Below are positions 50,216 through 61,582 of a stretch of 64,000 bases of DNA, one piece after another (the first letter of the stretch is position 1; each line of letters opens with the position of its first letter). The position numbers were made by a program, and so were the translations under genes. The notes beneath the pieces are model-generated. The model was not told where the DNA came from, did no database searches, and saw only the letters and a list, made by a program, of their open reading frames with translations. The DNA lies in NCBI GenBank assembly GCA_011032825.1, contig JAADJZ010000019.1, positions 310,001 through 374,000 of the forward strand. The letters are read 5' to 3'. Source of the DNA: Massariosphaeria phaeospora (Eukaryota > Ascomycota > Dothideomycetes > Pleosporales).

Positions 50216-53200
50216 ATGGATAGTCGCCGGAAGAAAGTCGCGACAACATATGGCAAATCGTCGCGTCCTGCTACCAATTTCAGCTGGAACGAGGACGGCG
50301 CGATTTCGCCCGATCGGCCTCGAAAACAAACCGCGCAATCGAACGGAGCCCTGAAGAGGCCAGCAGGTGGACTGGGGCTAGGTAACTCTTCTAGCTACAC
50401 GCGCAGAAATCCGCCAGAGGCGCCCGCAGATCATAGCATCTTCGATGACCCCGCCAGCATTGCGCCGAAACCGCCACCACGCGCTACCTTACAAAAAACT
50501 TCCGCGAAGCCGGCGCTCCCCCGGGACGAGTTCGATGTTCCGTCGTCGGGCGATGAAGTGCCTGCACCGAGGCGGCGGCCGGGAAAGACTCTGCAGTCAC
50601 AGCCTTCACAGAAGCCAGAAGCTAGCAAATCAGCATACACGTCTAAGAGGAAAGCACAACAGAACGGGCCATCGGAGCTCCCGTCATCAGATGATCCCAT
50701 CGCGTTTCCCAGGCGGCAAATGAAGCCGCTTCAGACTTCTCATGAATCGGCAGACAATAGGGTGAACCAAGCGACGAAGCGGTCGGCCGCGATACCGAAG
50801 GCGACTTCGGCGGCACCAACTCCTGTAGCATCAGACATGCAGGCGCCAAAGGTCAAGGGTATAGCGAAACCACCATCAAAGAAGCCGCCAGCGAAGCCAG
50901 TACCCCAGTCAGATATATTCGATGTTCCTTCGTCTGACGACGAGGCGGCGTTACGAAGTAAACGAAAAGTTCGACCGGTTCCACTCCCCGGAAAAAGCCC
51001 GCGCCTAAAATCTCGAGTAGACATCCGCCCGTCCTTACCAGAGGCACCCGTGGAGTCGGATGATTCGAATACGTCGAAGAAGCGCAAGCGTCGGGGCTCT
51101 ATGTCACCTACAACCACAGTCAAGATAACGGAGCGGAAAGGTCAGGCCTTGGTGCAACAGCGGAGTAGAAAAGTATCGAAGAAGGAGGATAGCATCTCGC
51201 CCAGTCACGGATCAACCCGAATTGCCCAACCCGTGCATTCTACAAGCAATGAGCGTAGTGCGCAGGCAAAGGCACAGACAAAGCGTACGAAAGCGCGAAC
51301 AGGCCCTTGCGTATCACCAAGGACAACAATTTCCAAAGGATTGTCTTCCCCGGCTAAGCTACATAGCATGCTCACTGTGCGGTCGATACGTCAACCTCCA
51401 CCTATTGCTGAAGTAATTGACGACGCAGATGAGACCATGTACGACGTTCCTGAGCCTGGGACTCCAGCGGTGCGTTCCGTGAAGGCGACTACATCGGGTT
51501 CTATTACACCGCGCCAGCAGATGATGCTCAACAACTTGCTAGACGACTCTCCCGACAACACTACTCAAGACATGCCGAGTATCTCGCGACTGCAGCTTAC
51601 TGAACGGCGGCAGAGGACTCTCATTGGTGGCTTGACAAGGTCGACATCGGATATTCCCCAAACCACGTTAACTCGCAAGACCAGGCTTATCGACACGCTG
51701 AAAGAGGCTGCATCTAGCTCTGACGAAGAGGGTAGCGGGAGTGATATGGAGGTAGAAGAAGGAGTTACTGAAACCCTAAAGCCTTCGACCCGTATCGGGA
51801 AGAATACTTATGGCAAACGACCACCGCGTGAGCCAAGTACAGATGCGGATATGAATCTCGACCCTCCTGCGAACTCTCAGAACTCTCAAACCTCCGTTCA
51901 TTTGAATGATGGTGGCAAGGTCACGTACGCAAAACAGAGGTCTTACCTTGAGGAAGCCAACCCCGAAGATGGACTCCTCATGTCTATGGATCTCGACGAT
52001 GCTCTTGGCATAACGCATAAACCGCAAAAGTCTGCACCGGAAGACGACGAGGACGTAGCCAGCCAGGTTCGGGGCATCCATGAGTTGAGGAGGCAGGGGC
52101 AAAATCAGAAATTCCAGCTGGAGGCACAGGCTTCCATCGACGACATCTCAGGCAAAGGCAACATTGGACCATCAGTGCGGCGGAGCGCTATGCTGGAATT
52201 TTGCACTCGTATGATCGATGAGCAGTTCGTTGGACAGTTACTCGACTCGGCTCTAGGTCAGCGGTTTCTCAAGAATATTTCCTCAAAAGACGAAATGATT
52301 TTCGACTTTGCCGCCACCGCTGCAATAGCATTCATTCTCAAAACGCAGCCTGGATATAGTATACTAGATGAAGTTTACCAGTCAGGCATTGTGGCTACTT
52401 TGACAAAGCTTTTGGACTCAACCGCGGATATTCGTCGGATCGCCAAGGAACGAAAAACGAACATGTCCAAGATCGGACAGGAGACTGTTGGCGATTTTTG
52501 CAAGCTCGTGCAGGAATCATCTATTTGGCCATCAGAGAAGCCCGAGCCTGTTTCACCGCAGCTCGTCGCCACGAGAACACTGGAGCTTCTGGTGTTAGGT
52601 CTGCGAAAAGCTGGCAACATGGAGGCACTGATAAATGAGACCGTGGTCATCAAGCTTGTGGACATAGCAATCGTTTGTTGCGAACGACTGAAGAACGCAA
52701 ACGCCACTGGCCAGGACCTCATGATCTTCAACACCATCTTCTCGATCTTGGAGGCAGTGTCTATGTCGACCGAGAGGCAAGCTAGATGGTCGAGTGGAGT
52801 GCTCCAACGCTTAGTCGGGATGATGCCTGTCTTCTTCGAAGCTAGTGGCACCTCGCCGATCAAGCTTGCTATCCGCCTTTGCATGAACCTTACGAACAAC
52901 AAACCAGAAGCTTGTGTGGCATTCGCTGGGCCAGAGTTTGTCGAACCCCTCACGCGCTCCATCAGTCATAGATTCACCTTGCTAGCCAGTGAGCTTCCAG
53001 ATGAGCAGCGGAACGAGGTGCTCGAGTGCCTCATCCTCAGCTTGGGCGCCATGATCAACCTCGCAGAGTTTAGTGACCAGGCGCGAGCGAGCGTGGTCGC
53101 CAACGGCGACGCCCTGGTCGATGCCCTCGTCCACATCTTCCTCGAGGGCTCGGAGCGCGCTGCTCAGGTATGTCGTCAACTGCATGCAATGCATGCACGC

Positions 53201-53520
53201 CGAACCTTAACCGCACTCTGCTAACACACACGCAGGCCGACTCCATGCACGCCTCGCAGTCCAGCGTCACCGTCGGCTACCTCACCGTGCTGCTCGGCAA
53301 CCTTTGCCTCAACGCCGCGGTGCGAAGGAAAGTGCGCGCACGGCTTCCCGGCAACGGCATCGCGCTGCTCGTGGACAAAGTGCGCGAGTTTGTGCGCTAC
53401 AATGAGCGCGTCGACCGCGAATCCAACCAGTTCGAGGGCGAGGAGGGGAGAGAAACGTGGCGGAATTTCACAGTGCGGTTGATGCTTGTGGTGGAAAAGC
53501 TGGAGAAGGCGGATGGCTAG
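50216..53520 (+). CDS. WPL1: cohesin-release factor Wapl (wings apart-like)
   Basis: Removes cohesin from chromatin by opening the Smc3-kleisin gate together with Pds5. Exons 50216..53167 and 53236..53520 (68-bp intron) give 1078 residues. The first ~650 residues are disordered and basic. They contain a repeated short motif, '[EI]FDVPSS[GD]DE', near residues 104 and 232, with a shorter 'ELPSSDDP' near 154 and 'MYDVPEPGTP' near 406. The WAPL alpha-helical domain starts around 'SVRRSAMLEFCTRMIDEQFV' and continues through 'QRFLKNISSKDEMIFDFA', 'TRTLELLVLGLRKAGNMEAL' and 'IRLCMNLTNNKPEACVAF'. 'VTVGYLTVLLGNLCLNAAVR' in exon 2 completes it. I start at the ATG at 50216 ('MDSRRKKVATTYGKS'); upstream in-frame codons have no ATG. 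Confidence 0.92.
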
Positions 53521-54574
53521 GCCGGCGCTGGGTCCGGTTTAAAGAGCGGGTGTTGTCGTACATGCAAGTGTGCGTGGAGGCTACTCTACTCGATGTGCAT
53601 GTACGCATGCATGCATGTAGGCGCAGCTATTTCGGGTGCTTGGGGCGTTGGCGCGTTCGGCCTGGGGGAAAGGAAAGGAGATATGGGGCCTACTACCTCT
53701 GTGTGGTGTGTGGTACCTATACCTACTTGGATAAAACCTTTTTGTCCTTTTCCGTTTTGGCGTCATTGGCGGGCGTTGGGCCGCTTAGTGTAGTGTCATT
53801 ACTCGTTTGGTGCAGCTCGCTCGATAGATACCCCCGGATATTAAATATGAAGTTTATGTGTATGTTAGATTCTCTATTCTTTGAGGGAATAGTAGTACCG
53901 GGTGCACGTGCGGGCATGTAGGTTAGGTTATACCTGGGCGTGCGTACGTGTGTGGGGTTCCTTTTTAGGCTTTTCTGCCGGGTTTATAAGGTTCTGTGTG
54001 GTTTTGGATGGATGGGTATGCAGATGTGGACGGTCAGTAGGAAGATGGGCAGCGAGATGGGGGAATCAAAATGAGATGAGATGGAATACGAGATCTATTT
54101 GAGTAGGGGGTAAGGTAGGGCTCGAGACTTCTAAGCATGGGTGGTAGTCGTGGTGTTGTTTGGTAAGTAAGTAGGTGCTGGATGTAGAGTGTTTACTGGG
54201 TGGTAGGCAGGTAGATAGGTTATAGTTGACGAACTATATGCGCAGGTACAATAACACTTTACTCTCTATACACGGCGCGACTACTTAGATGTCAAGTACA
54301 GCGCACTCGAGCAGGGCCAAAAGCGCATCGCGCCGTATCGTAGTGGCTGCGCGGGTTTTGCCTCGATGTCTGGCTATAGCTATGGCTAAACAAATGAGGC
54401 TCCTCGCTCTGAGCGCGCGAAATCTTCCTATGGCTATGGTGATGGCTAAATCGGGAGATAGGGCTGAAAGACCGCCTGCATCAACCTATATATGCATGTC
54501 GCTATAACTAACTACTATATATCCCGACGGCGCGATGCTTCTGGCGGCCTTCGGTGCAGCGTGCGGCAGGGGGG

Positions 54575-54602
54575 TGCGGTTGCGGTTGCGGTTGCGGTTG
54601 CG
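54575..54602 (+). repeat. (GCGGTT)n hexanucleotide microsatellite
   Basis: About four and a half perfect TGCGGT/GCGGTT units in intergenic DNA. Confidence 0.85.
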
Positions 54603-55280
54603 TTGGGCAAGCGGCATGGATTTGTGGACTTGCGAGAGATGGGTGTTGGGTTTTTGGGAGGCGTTTCTTTGTTTGGGTGTTTGGGTGTTTGGCAGTGGTA
54701 ATCGACTGCATGTGAATGGGCAAGGGTGCAGGCAAGCCTTGGGCGAATGCGAAGCTCTGCAATTACGTACTGCGCCAACGGGTTAACGTTACTGCCCAAC
54801 CCAAAGAGTGGTGCCGTGCAGACGGGTGGCATATAACAAGTAGAGCAGGACTCGACTGAATGACGGCATATAGGCGGGTTGGGTTGAACTTTTTTTTTGG
54901 GGACGTTGCCAGTTCAGTTCAGTTCAGTTCTCTCCCCCTCTTCCCTTGCTACGCACTTGCTCTTGCTGGGAGATACAGACCTCTTGCTGTTGTCGCCAGC
55001 GCTGCCGAGTTTCCTTCTTCTCCTACACAGATACACACACGCGGACGTGTTCTTTGCTTTTCCTTCGGCACTCGAGACCCCCGGCAGGAACGTCTGCTGC
55101 ACTGCACTGCACGCCGCGCCGCGCCCGACACTTGGTGATCGCCTAAAGTCCACTTGCACCTGCAGCTCGCCGGGCGTCATTGCAGCGCGCGGGCTAGCTG
55201 TTGTGGGCGCGCGCCAGCGGTCGACTAGATAGTGGACCACTACCCGTACCTAGGCATCAGCGACTTCTCGAGTCCTCAAA

Positions 55281-55312
55281 CTCGACTCGACTTGACTCGA
55301 CTCGACTCGACT
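55281..55312 (+). repeat. (CTCGA)n pentanucleotide run in RHEB 5' leader
   Basis: About six CTCGA units, one altered to CTTGA, ending 70 bp before the RHEB ATG. Confidence 0.85.
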
Positions 55313-55383
55313 CTCCCGCGAAACAGAAAAAGCTGGCGAACCGCTCCGCCTCGTCTCGCTCCTCGTTACCGCCCAGCAGCAAG

Positions 55384-56249
55384 ATGCCTCCGCCGGCGAA
55401 ACAACGCAAGATTGCCATTGTGGGCAGTAGGGCTGTCGGTGAGTCTCCTGTGCGCTCTCGCTTTGTTGTGTTCAGCTTGCCGGGCGCGGTACCTTCACGT
55501 GTCAGCGGGCACACAAGGAAATTCGGACGGACTGACACGGCGGCACACAGGCAAATCGAGTCTCACGGTCCAATTCGTCGACGGCCACTTCGTCGAGAGC
55601 TACTATCCTACCATCGAGAACACGTTTAGCAAGATCATTCGGTACAAGAACCAGGAGTTTGCGACGGAGATTATTGATACAGCGGGCCAGGTAGAAGCGA
55701 GTTTCCTTCCCCCTCCCCCACCATGCGTGCCCAGCCGATGCTCCACCAACAGGTTAGGCGTGGCATTTAGCTCACTGAGGATGGTTTGGCTGACAATTTG
55801 GCTTCGGCGTCTTAGGATGAGTACAGCATTCTCAACTCGAAGCACTTCATCGGCATCCATGGCTACATGATCCTGTACTCGGTCGCGAACAAGCAGAGCT
55901 TCGAAATGGCGCGCATCATCCGGGACAAGATCCTGAACCACCTCGTTAGTACCGCCCGTCCAACCAACTACAAACCAGACACAGAGCTGACATGCACACG
56001 CGCTTGCAGGGCACCGATTGGGTCCCCCTCGTCATCGTCGGCAACAAATCTGACCTGCGGCCCGAACAGCGCCAAGTCACTCCCGAGGACGGCAAAACGC
56101 TCGCCGAGGAGTTCAAGTGCGCGTGGACCGAGGCCAGCGCCCGGTACAACGAGAACGTGGGCAAGGCGTTCGACCTGATGATAGCCGAAGTGGAAAAAAG
56201 CCAGAATCCTGGTGAGCCTGCTGGCGGGAGCAAGTGTGCGGTCATGTAA
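55384..56249 (+). CDS. RHB1: Rheb-type small GTPase
   Basis: Ras-superfamily GTPase upstream of TORC1, also linked to arginine uptake in fungi. Exons 55384..55438, 55551..55690, 55816..55944 and 56010..56249 give 187 residues. The P-loop 'VGSRAVGKSSLTVQFVDGHF' has the Rheb-typical Arg at the Ras Gly12 position. The effector loop is 'SYYPTIENTFSKII', switch II 'EIIDTAGQDEYSIL', and the guanine motifs are 'VGNKSDLR' and 'EASA'. The C-terminus 'GEPAGGSKCAVM' is a CAAX box suited to farnesylation. A strong donor at 56212 (CCTG|GTGAGC) and an acceptor at 56284 (GCTGCAG) flank that tail. Using them would replace it with an 18-codon extension 'DSPIKKLAKKVLGLDDKT' ending at 56340, without CAAX. The retained form is taken as canonical because all known Rheb proteins are prenylated. 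Confidence 0.93.
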
Positions 56250-56340
56250 GACGTGTTGACTGACTGACGCGCTCCGTGCTGCAGACTCGCCGATCAAGAA
56301 GTTGGCGAAGAAGGTGCTGGGCCTAGACGACAAAACATAG

Positions 56341-57144
56341 ATGGCGGTTTGGGCTGGGCTTCTGGTCTTCATTTGTTAGTGTCGGTCATGCAGGCGTATC
56401 GGTGTTTATGGGGGGGTTACTGGAGGGAGGTGTAATGGGCGCTATTTATGGGCTTGCTGTGCTGAGTATGGGTTTCCGTTGACTGCTTTGGGTATTCTTG
56501 TATACCCCTTGTTATGGAATGCTGCCTTTGCTTGCTCTGGTCGACGGTCGTCTTCGTTTTCACAGTGTCATGCGTTACATAGACGGGGTAACTCAAGCAA
56601 TCAATGCAAAGACCGAAAGATTTATGTACTTTATAATGTATCCGAGTTAGCAAGCTCTCAACAACGTTGGTGTTCTCTACGCAGTCTCTACGCAGTCCAG
56701 TTGCCCGTATATCTACTCCAATTGGTACCCACTCAGTTTTCTGGGTTGCTACTGCTGGTGTGCATGCAACGACGGCCCTGCAGCCTCAATTAGGCAGCTC
56801 GGACGCTATGACGGGAAATCTGCAGTGTTCAACGGCTTTTCCCTACTTACTCTTGTTGGCAGGTTGGGCGAGGCTGAGGCGAGGGGCTCCTCGGTGGAGG
56901 ATTGCGCCGAAGTGTCGTGGTTTGCTTTTGGAGGGGAGGGTCGGGTCGTGATGGGGGCGGGGGCGGGGGCTCATCCTTTGTAAGAAGGAGGGGCACCGCC
57001 ACTGAGGCGCTACCCCGCCATAAGTGGCCTGTGCGTCTGGTTCCTGGCCCTGGCTGAGTCAACGACACGGTTGGGTTTGCTTTCTACACACGAGCAGAAA
57101 GCAGTGTACAAACTTTTACAACTTTACAGGCAAGGCTATCCGTC
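56341..57144. other. intergenic between RHEB and SerRS
   Basis: About 800 bp with the RHEB 3' flank and SerRS promoter. A G/C-skewed stretch lies near 56930-56990. No gene evidence. Confidence 0.5.
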
Positions 57145-59277
57145 ATGCTAGACGTGTAAGTTCTCAAGCGCATTCTCAGTTGGTGTGACGATTGCGAGCG
57201 CTTTGCTTGCGCTTCGCCCAAAGTATGAGCAACTTGTACTGACTCAGAGGGGTATCGCAGCAACGACTTCATCACCGAGCGCGGCGGCAATCCGGACCAG
57301 ATCCGCGAGAGCCAGAAGAAGAGATGGGCTAGTGTCGAGATTGTAGACGAGATTATTGCGGGCTTTGAGGAGCATCGGCAGAGTACGTCGTCCCGACACG
57401 CCCCACGCGAGATGGTCGAACTAAAGTTTTTGTTTCCTCAGCGCAATATGCCGCTACGCAAATCGGCTCTCAGATCAACGGCCTCCAGAAACAGGTCGGA
57501 CAGAAGAAGAAAGCCAAGGAGAATGCGGACGATTTGCTCGCCGAGATGGCCAGGCTGAAGGACGACAAGAAGAAGCAGGAGGACGAGGCGGCGGAGAAAT
57601 TGGCAAAGCTTACTATCAAGGTGGGTTTGAAGATTTGGATTGCTGTAGAGGGAAGGATACGCTGGGTGTGCATGTGGCTGACGGGACGTTTTAGGTCAAA
57701 TCGGTCGGCAATTACGTCCATGCTGACGTGCCTGTCTCGGATAATGAGGACAACAATGTGGTGGTGAAGAAGTGGGCGCCTGAGGGGAAAGCGGTGGAGC
57801 ATATGAAGGAAGGGATTCCGCATCATGGGGTGCTTACCCGGTTGAATGGCTATGATCCAGAGCGGGGCGTCAAGATTGTGGGACATCGCGGCTACTGTCT
57901 AATCGGCTACGGACTGGTGAGAACCTACTGCCTCGATTCGACCAAGTGGTTTGGCTAATATTCGCAGTTTCTCAACTTGGCACTTATCAACTACGGCTTA
58001 GAGTTCTTGTTTGTATTCCGCCATTCTCACATGCGCATTCGCTGACCTAGACTCCAGGTTCAACAAGGGCTACACCCCCAATCAGCCCCCTTTCTTCATG
58101 CTGAAGAGCCAAATGGTAAGTCGCTAGCGCAAACTCGCAGAGACAAAGTCCCGACTGACTGACTGACACTAGTCAGGCGAAAACGGCGCAGCTGTCTGAC
58201 TTCGACGAAGAGCTGTACAAGGTCACCGAAGGCAAGGACAACCCCAGCAACGACAAGTACCTGATCGCGACCTCGGAGCAGCCCATCAGTGCCCTGCATT
58301 CAGAAGAGTGGCTAGGTGCCCAGGACCTGCCGATCAAGTACGCAGGCTACTCGACCAACTTCCGCAAAGAGGCCGGTAGTCATGGCAAGGATGCGTGGGG
58401 CATTTTCAGGATACACCAGTTCGAGAAGATCGAACAGTTCTTGATCACAAAGTAAGCGTTACCCGCATCCACTCGCGTGTCTAGCGGCTGACCTGTCGAA
58501 CAGCCCCGAGAAGTCCTGGGAGGCGTTCGAGGAAATGCTGGCTACGTCAGAAGAGTTCTACCAGACCTTGGGCCTGCCGTACCAGGTTATCAACATCGTG
58601 TCCGGCGCGCTCAACAACGCGGCCTCGATGAAGCGCGACCTCGAGGCTTGGTTCCCGGTCACTGGAGGGTGAGTTGAGTTGCGCTGCGCGTGTTTGAAGT
58701 GTTTTTTTTTGAGAGGGCTAACAGATGGATGGCAGGGGCGAGTACAAGGAGCTTGTCAGTATCTCGAACTGCTTGGAATACCAGACTCGCGAGCTGGAGA
58801 TTCGATTCGGTAGGCATATGATGCTCGCACTCGTTTGGGATACATGGAGCTGATGAAAGAATGAACAGGCGTGAAGAAGCAGACGAGCACCCGCAAGGAG
58901 TACGTCCACGGTAAGCTAGCTACATCGCTCTCTTTCTACCCCGTCCGTCAGTAGTACAGTACATGTACATCCCAGATGAGCTGACACGGTGATGCCAGCG
59001 CTCAACGGCACCCTCTGCGCAACCGAACGCACGCTCTGCTGCCTGTAAGTTCTTCCTCCCTCCCTCCCTCCTTTCCTCCCTCGCGGTATCCGACGCACCC
59101 CATCTCTGGGTTCTGACCATCTTCCCTTTCCCCCCAAACAGGCTCGAGAACTTCCAGACGCCCGACGGGTTCAATGTGCCCCAGGTGCTGCAGAAGTACA
59201 TCCCGGGCCAGCCGGCGTTCCTGCCTTTCGTCAAGGAGTGGAAGCCTGAGAAGGCGCTGCCGGATCGGACTAAGTGA
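57145..59277 (+). CDS. SES1: seryl-tRNA synthetase, cytosolic
   Basis: Charges tRNA-Ser (class II synthetase). Twelve exons: 57145..57155, 57261..57382, 57442..57620, 57695..57916, 57968..58008, 58058..58115, 58177..58451, 58504..58668, 58736..58809, 58869..58910, 58999..59044 and 59142..59277. These close to 456 residues. The first coding exon is 11 nt (ATG CTA GAC GT) and gives the invariant 'MLDV'. The tRNA-binding N-terminal coiled coil runs from '[18 protein letters not shown]' to about residue 105. Then come '[20 protein letters not shown]', '[17 protein letters not shown]', motif 2 '[15 protein letters not shown]', '[20 protein letters not shown]', '[18 protein letters not shown]' and motif 3 '[19 protein letters not shown]'. 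Intron 5 uses a GTTTGT donor. The short C-terminus ends in '[10 protein letters not shown]'. Confidence 0.95.
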
Positions 59278-59686
59278 GTGAGTGGGTGAGTGGGTGTGTG
59301 GGTGTGTATGGCGCCTGGTGGGGGATGTGGCCCGTGGATCCAATGTAGAGTGTGCTGAGAGGTGCTCCTTTCATGGATATATGGAGGGAAGTGGCATGAA
59401 TGAGTGAGTGATGCATACTTTGGACACTTTCGAGAAAAGACGCTGGGCTGCAGACTCGCGTCGCGTGACCACTTGTAGCCGCCATCGTAGCACATAATTC
59501 ATACATGCATGCGTAACTCCCCAATTTGCAGCGATATCACGATAACCGTCCGCTGCCACTCCCTGATTCATCTTTTCGTCCATGAATAAACATACATGCA
59601 GTATATATCCCGAAACGCCCTCGGAAAACGACTCGAGACGTATAGTACAGTACAGTACGGGGTATCTACCCTATTTCACTCCCTCC
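59278..59686. other. intergenic between convergent SerRS and SWI5
   Basis: About 410 bp of shared 3' region. It begins with a GTGAGTGAGTGGGTG-type repeat at the SerRS stop. No gene. Confidence 0.5.
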
Positions 59687-61188
59687 TCAGTCCTTGGCCT
59701 CGATCCCAAACTCATCCTGCACCTCCACAATGCGCACGCCGCGCGCATCCGCAATCATGCCCATGAGGCCCTGTCCCACGTCTTTGATCTCGTTGTACTC
59801 GTGCAGCAGCTTGATGTGGCGTTTGACGAGCTTGTCGGCCACGGCCATGACGGTGGTGTCGGGTGGCGAGGAGGTGGGTGTGCTTGTTGACTGGGATGGC
59901 ACAGGGGAGGAATCTTCGTCGTCGAGGATAAGTTGCTGGAAGGTGGGGAGCGCGGAGAGGGAGGCGAGGAGGGCGGTTCGTTGGGCGCGGAGGTCGGCGA
60001 CGATGAGCTCTTGGGCGGTTTTGGCGGGGGGTTCGGTCGAGGAGAGTTGGTTTTGGGTGTGACCTTTGTTGTTGGAATTCAGCGCGTCTGGTTCCTGGTC
60101 TTCGGCGTTTGGGGACGCTAGTTTGTGAGCTGTGTTGGATTGATCGACGTCCATGCCTCCTTGTTCAGTCTCTTCAGGCGCATTTGACATGGTCGTATTG
60201 CTGCCTGGCTCTGCAGCGATATGAGCCTGAAGTCCTAGTTCTTCTCCTGACTTGGAGGGTTCGGGTGGCGATTCGTCAACTTTGGAAGAGGCCTCGTCAT
60301 GGCACTCTATCCGAGCTGGATCGTGCAGGCTGATAATCTTGCTCCCATCATTGACTGGGAATGACGCTACTGAGTGGGGATCGACAAGGGTGGGGGTGAA
60401 TGATGCACTGGTTGAGGCATCGGCTTCTACTGGTTGAAGATCTGGCTGGTTCGAGGCAGGAGTAGTTGTCGGTGACGGGACTAAAGCAACAGAAGTCTGC
60501 TAGGAGTAAGTCGATGAAAACATGCCATACATATAAGGCGTACTTTGACATGGTCCCCACTGCGCGTTTCCTCTGACATAGTGGCCTCTGGTGGAGAGAC
60601 CCGGTCTAGTTTCCCCAGCCCCTCTGTTTTAAACGTGTGCAGTTGTGATTCGGGTGATAGTAGAGGTTTAGTGGAAGCGCCCGGTGCTGGTGTTGCTGGC
60701 GTCAAAGAGTCTGTTAGTGGAAGAGGAAGTGGCGTTTCAAAGTCCATCGCTGGCTCAACTCCAGCATGGGCATCGTTCATCTCAGTCGATGACTTTAGCG
60801 AATCTGCTGCCACGTCGACAGCTTGAACGCCGTTATCGTTACCTTCTCCATTAATTCGCGAGCATGGTGAATCAGTGTTTTTGACGGCGCCGTCCGCTTC
60901 CTGCTTTGGGGGTAAGATGGCAGGCTGTGTGTTAGTCAGGTCAACGTGATCGGACACAGCAGGGTTGACGGAAGCACAGTCTTGCTCGCCGACCAAGCTC
61001 TCAGCGAATTTAGAGGCTGAGGGCGAAACAGCTTCACGGGGACAAGACATTGCTTGGAGGCTGTCTTGGGGTGCTTGGAGTGGCTCGAGACGAAGCTTGT
61101 CACTGGGATCCGGCCCTTCTTCAGGCGAAGACGTCATCGGCTCGTCTTCCGAGTCGGGGATCTCTCTGCGTCTCTCCCGTTCCGCCAT
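59687..61188 (-). CDS. SWI5: recombination mediator Swi5 (Sae3 family), long N-terminal form
   Basis: Works with Sfr1/Mei5 to load and stabilise Rad51/Dmc1 filaments. Exons 60544..61188 and 59687..60496 join in phase 0 across a 47-bp intron (GTACGC...TAGCAG), giving 484 residues. The Swi5 domain is the last ~110 residues: 'ELIVADLRAQRTALLASLS', then a Ser/Pro loop, then 'DKLVKRHIKLLHEYNEIKDV' and 'GQGLMGMIADARGVRIVEV', ending 'QDEFGIEAKD'. The preceding ~370 residues are disordered, acidic and rich in Ser/Thr/Pro. They start 'MAERERRREIPDSEDEPM', and 'IPDSEDE' resembles a SUMO-interaction/CK2-type motif. Yeast Sae3 and Swi5 are under 100 residues, so this is a strongly extended version. It is divergent from the YTP1-like gene. 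Confidence 0.88.
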
Positions 61189-61582
61189 GGTGGTGAAATG
61201 GCAGTCTGGCGATGATGATGATGATGATGGTTGTATGTATGTAAGGGCCTTGCTCGATTGGGGTTCGCCGGCAGCGTCCGGACCGCCAAGCGTGGCGCGC
61301 CCTGTCCACGATTCCGTGCGTGAAAGTGAAAGGTCCACTCCACCCACAGCTAAACACCACACACCCCTCCTGTCGCCCCACTCCCGCCGCTCCCGTTTCT
61401 CCTCGTACGCGGCTGTCACATGACCCTCGAAGCCTGAAACCCTCCTCGCCGGAGCCGACTCCCCATCGCCACCGGTTTCGTCCCAACGCGCCTCGTCGAG
61501 CGCAAGCAGAAGCAGCCTAGGAGTCATGTTAGAGTTTGGACGTCACGCTCGAGGGGCCGCCCGCGCTGGGCTGTTGCTCGCC
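61189..61582. promoter_or_regulatory. divergent region between SWI5 (-) and YTP1-like gene (+)
   Basis: 394 bp, with a (GAT)6 run at 61211-61230 immediately upstream of SWI5. An extra 5' exon of the YTP1-like gene may lie here (see that entry). Confidence 0.45.

Larger units (their letters stand above)
53521..55383. other. 1.9-kb intergenic region rich in simple repeats
   Basis: Holds the WAPL 3' flank, G/T-rich sequence (53900-54250), a hexanucleotide run, GTTCA repeats (54911-54930) and the RHEB leader with an ACTCG run. Short frames exist on both strands but none is supported. Confidence 0.5.

Noticed and set aside
54289..54507. 72-codon frame with repeated 'MAMVMAK'-like segments
   Set aside because: Arises from a local direct repeat (GGCTATGG units) in repeat-rich intergenic DNA.
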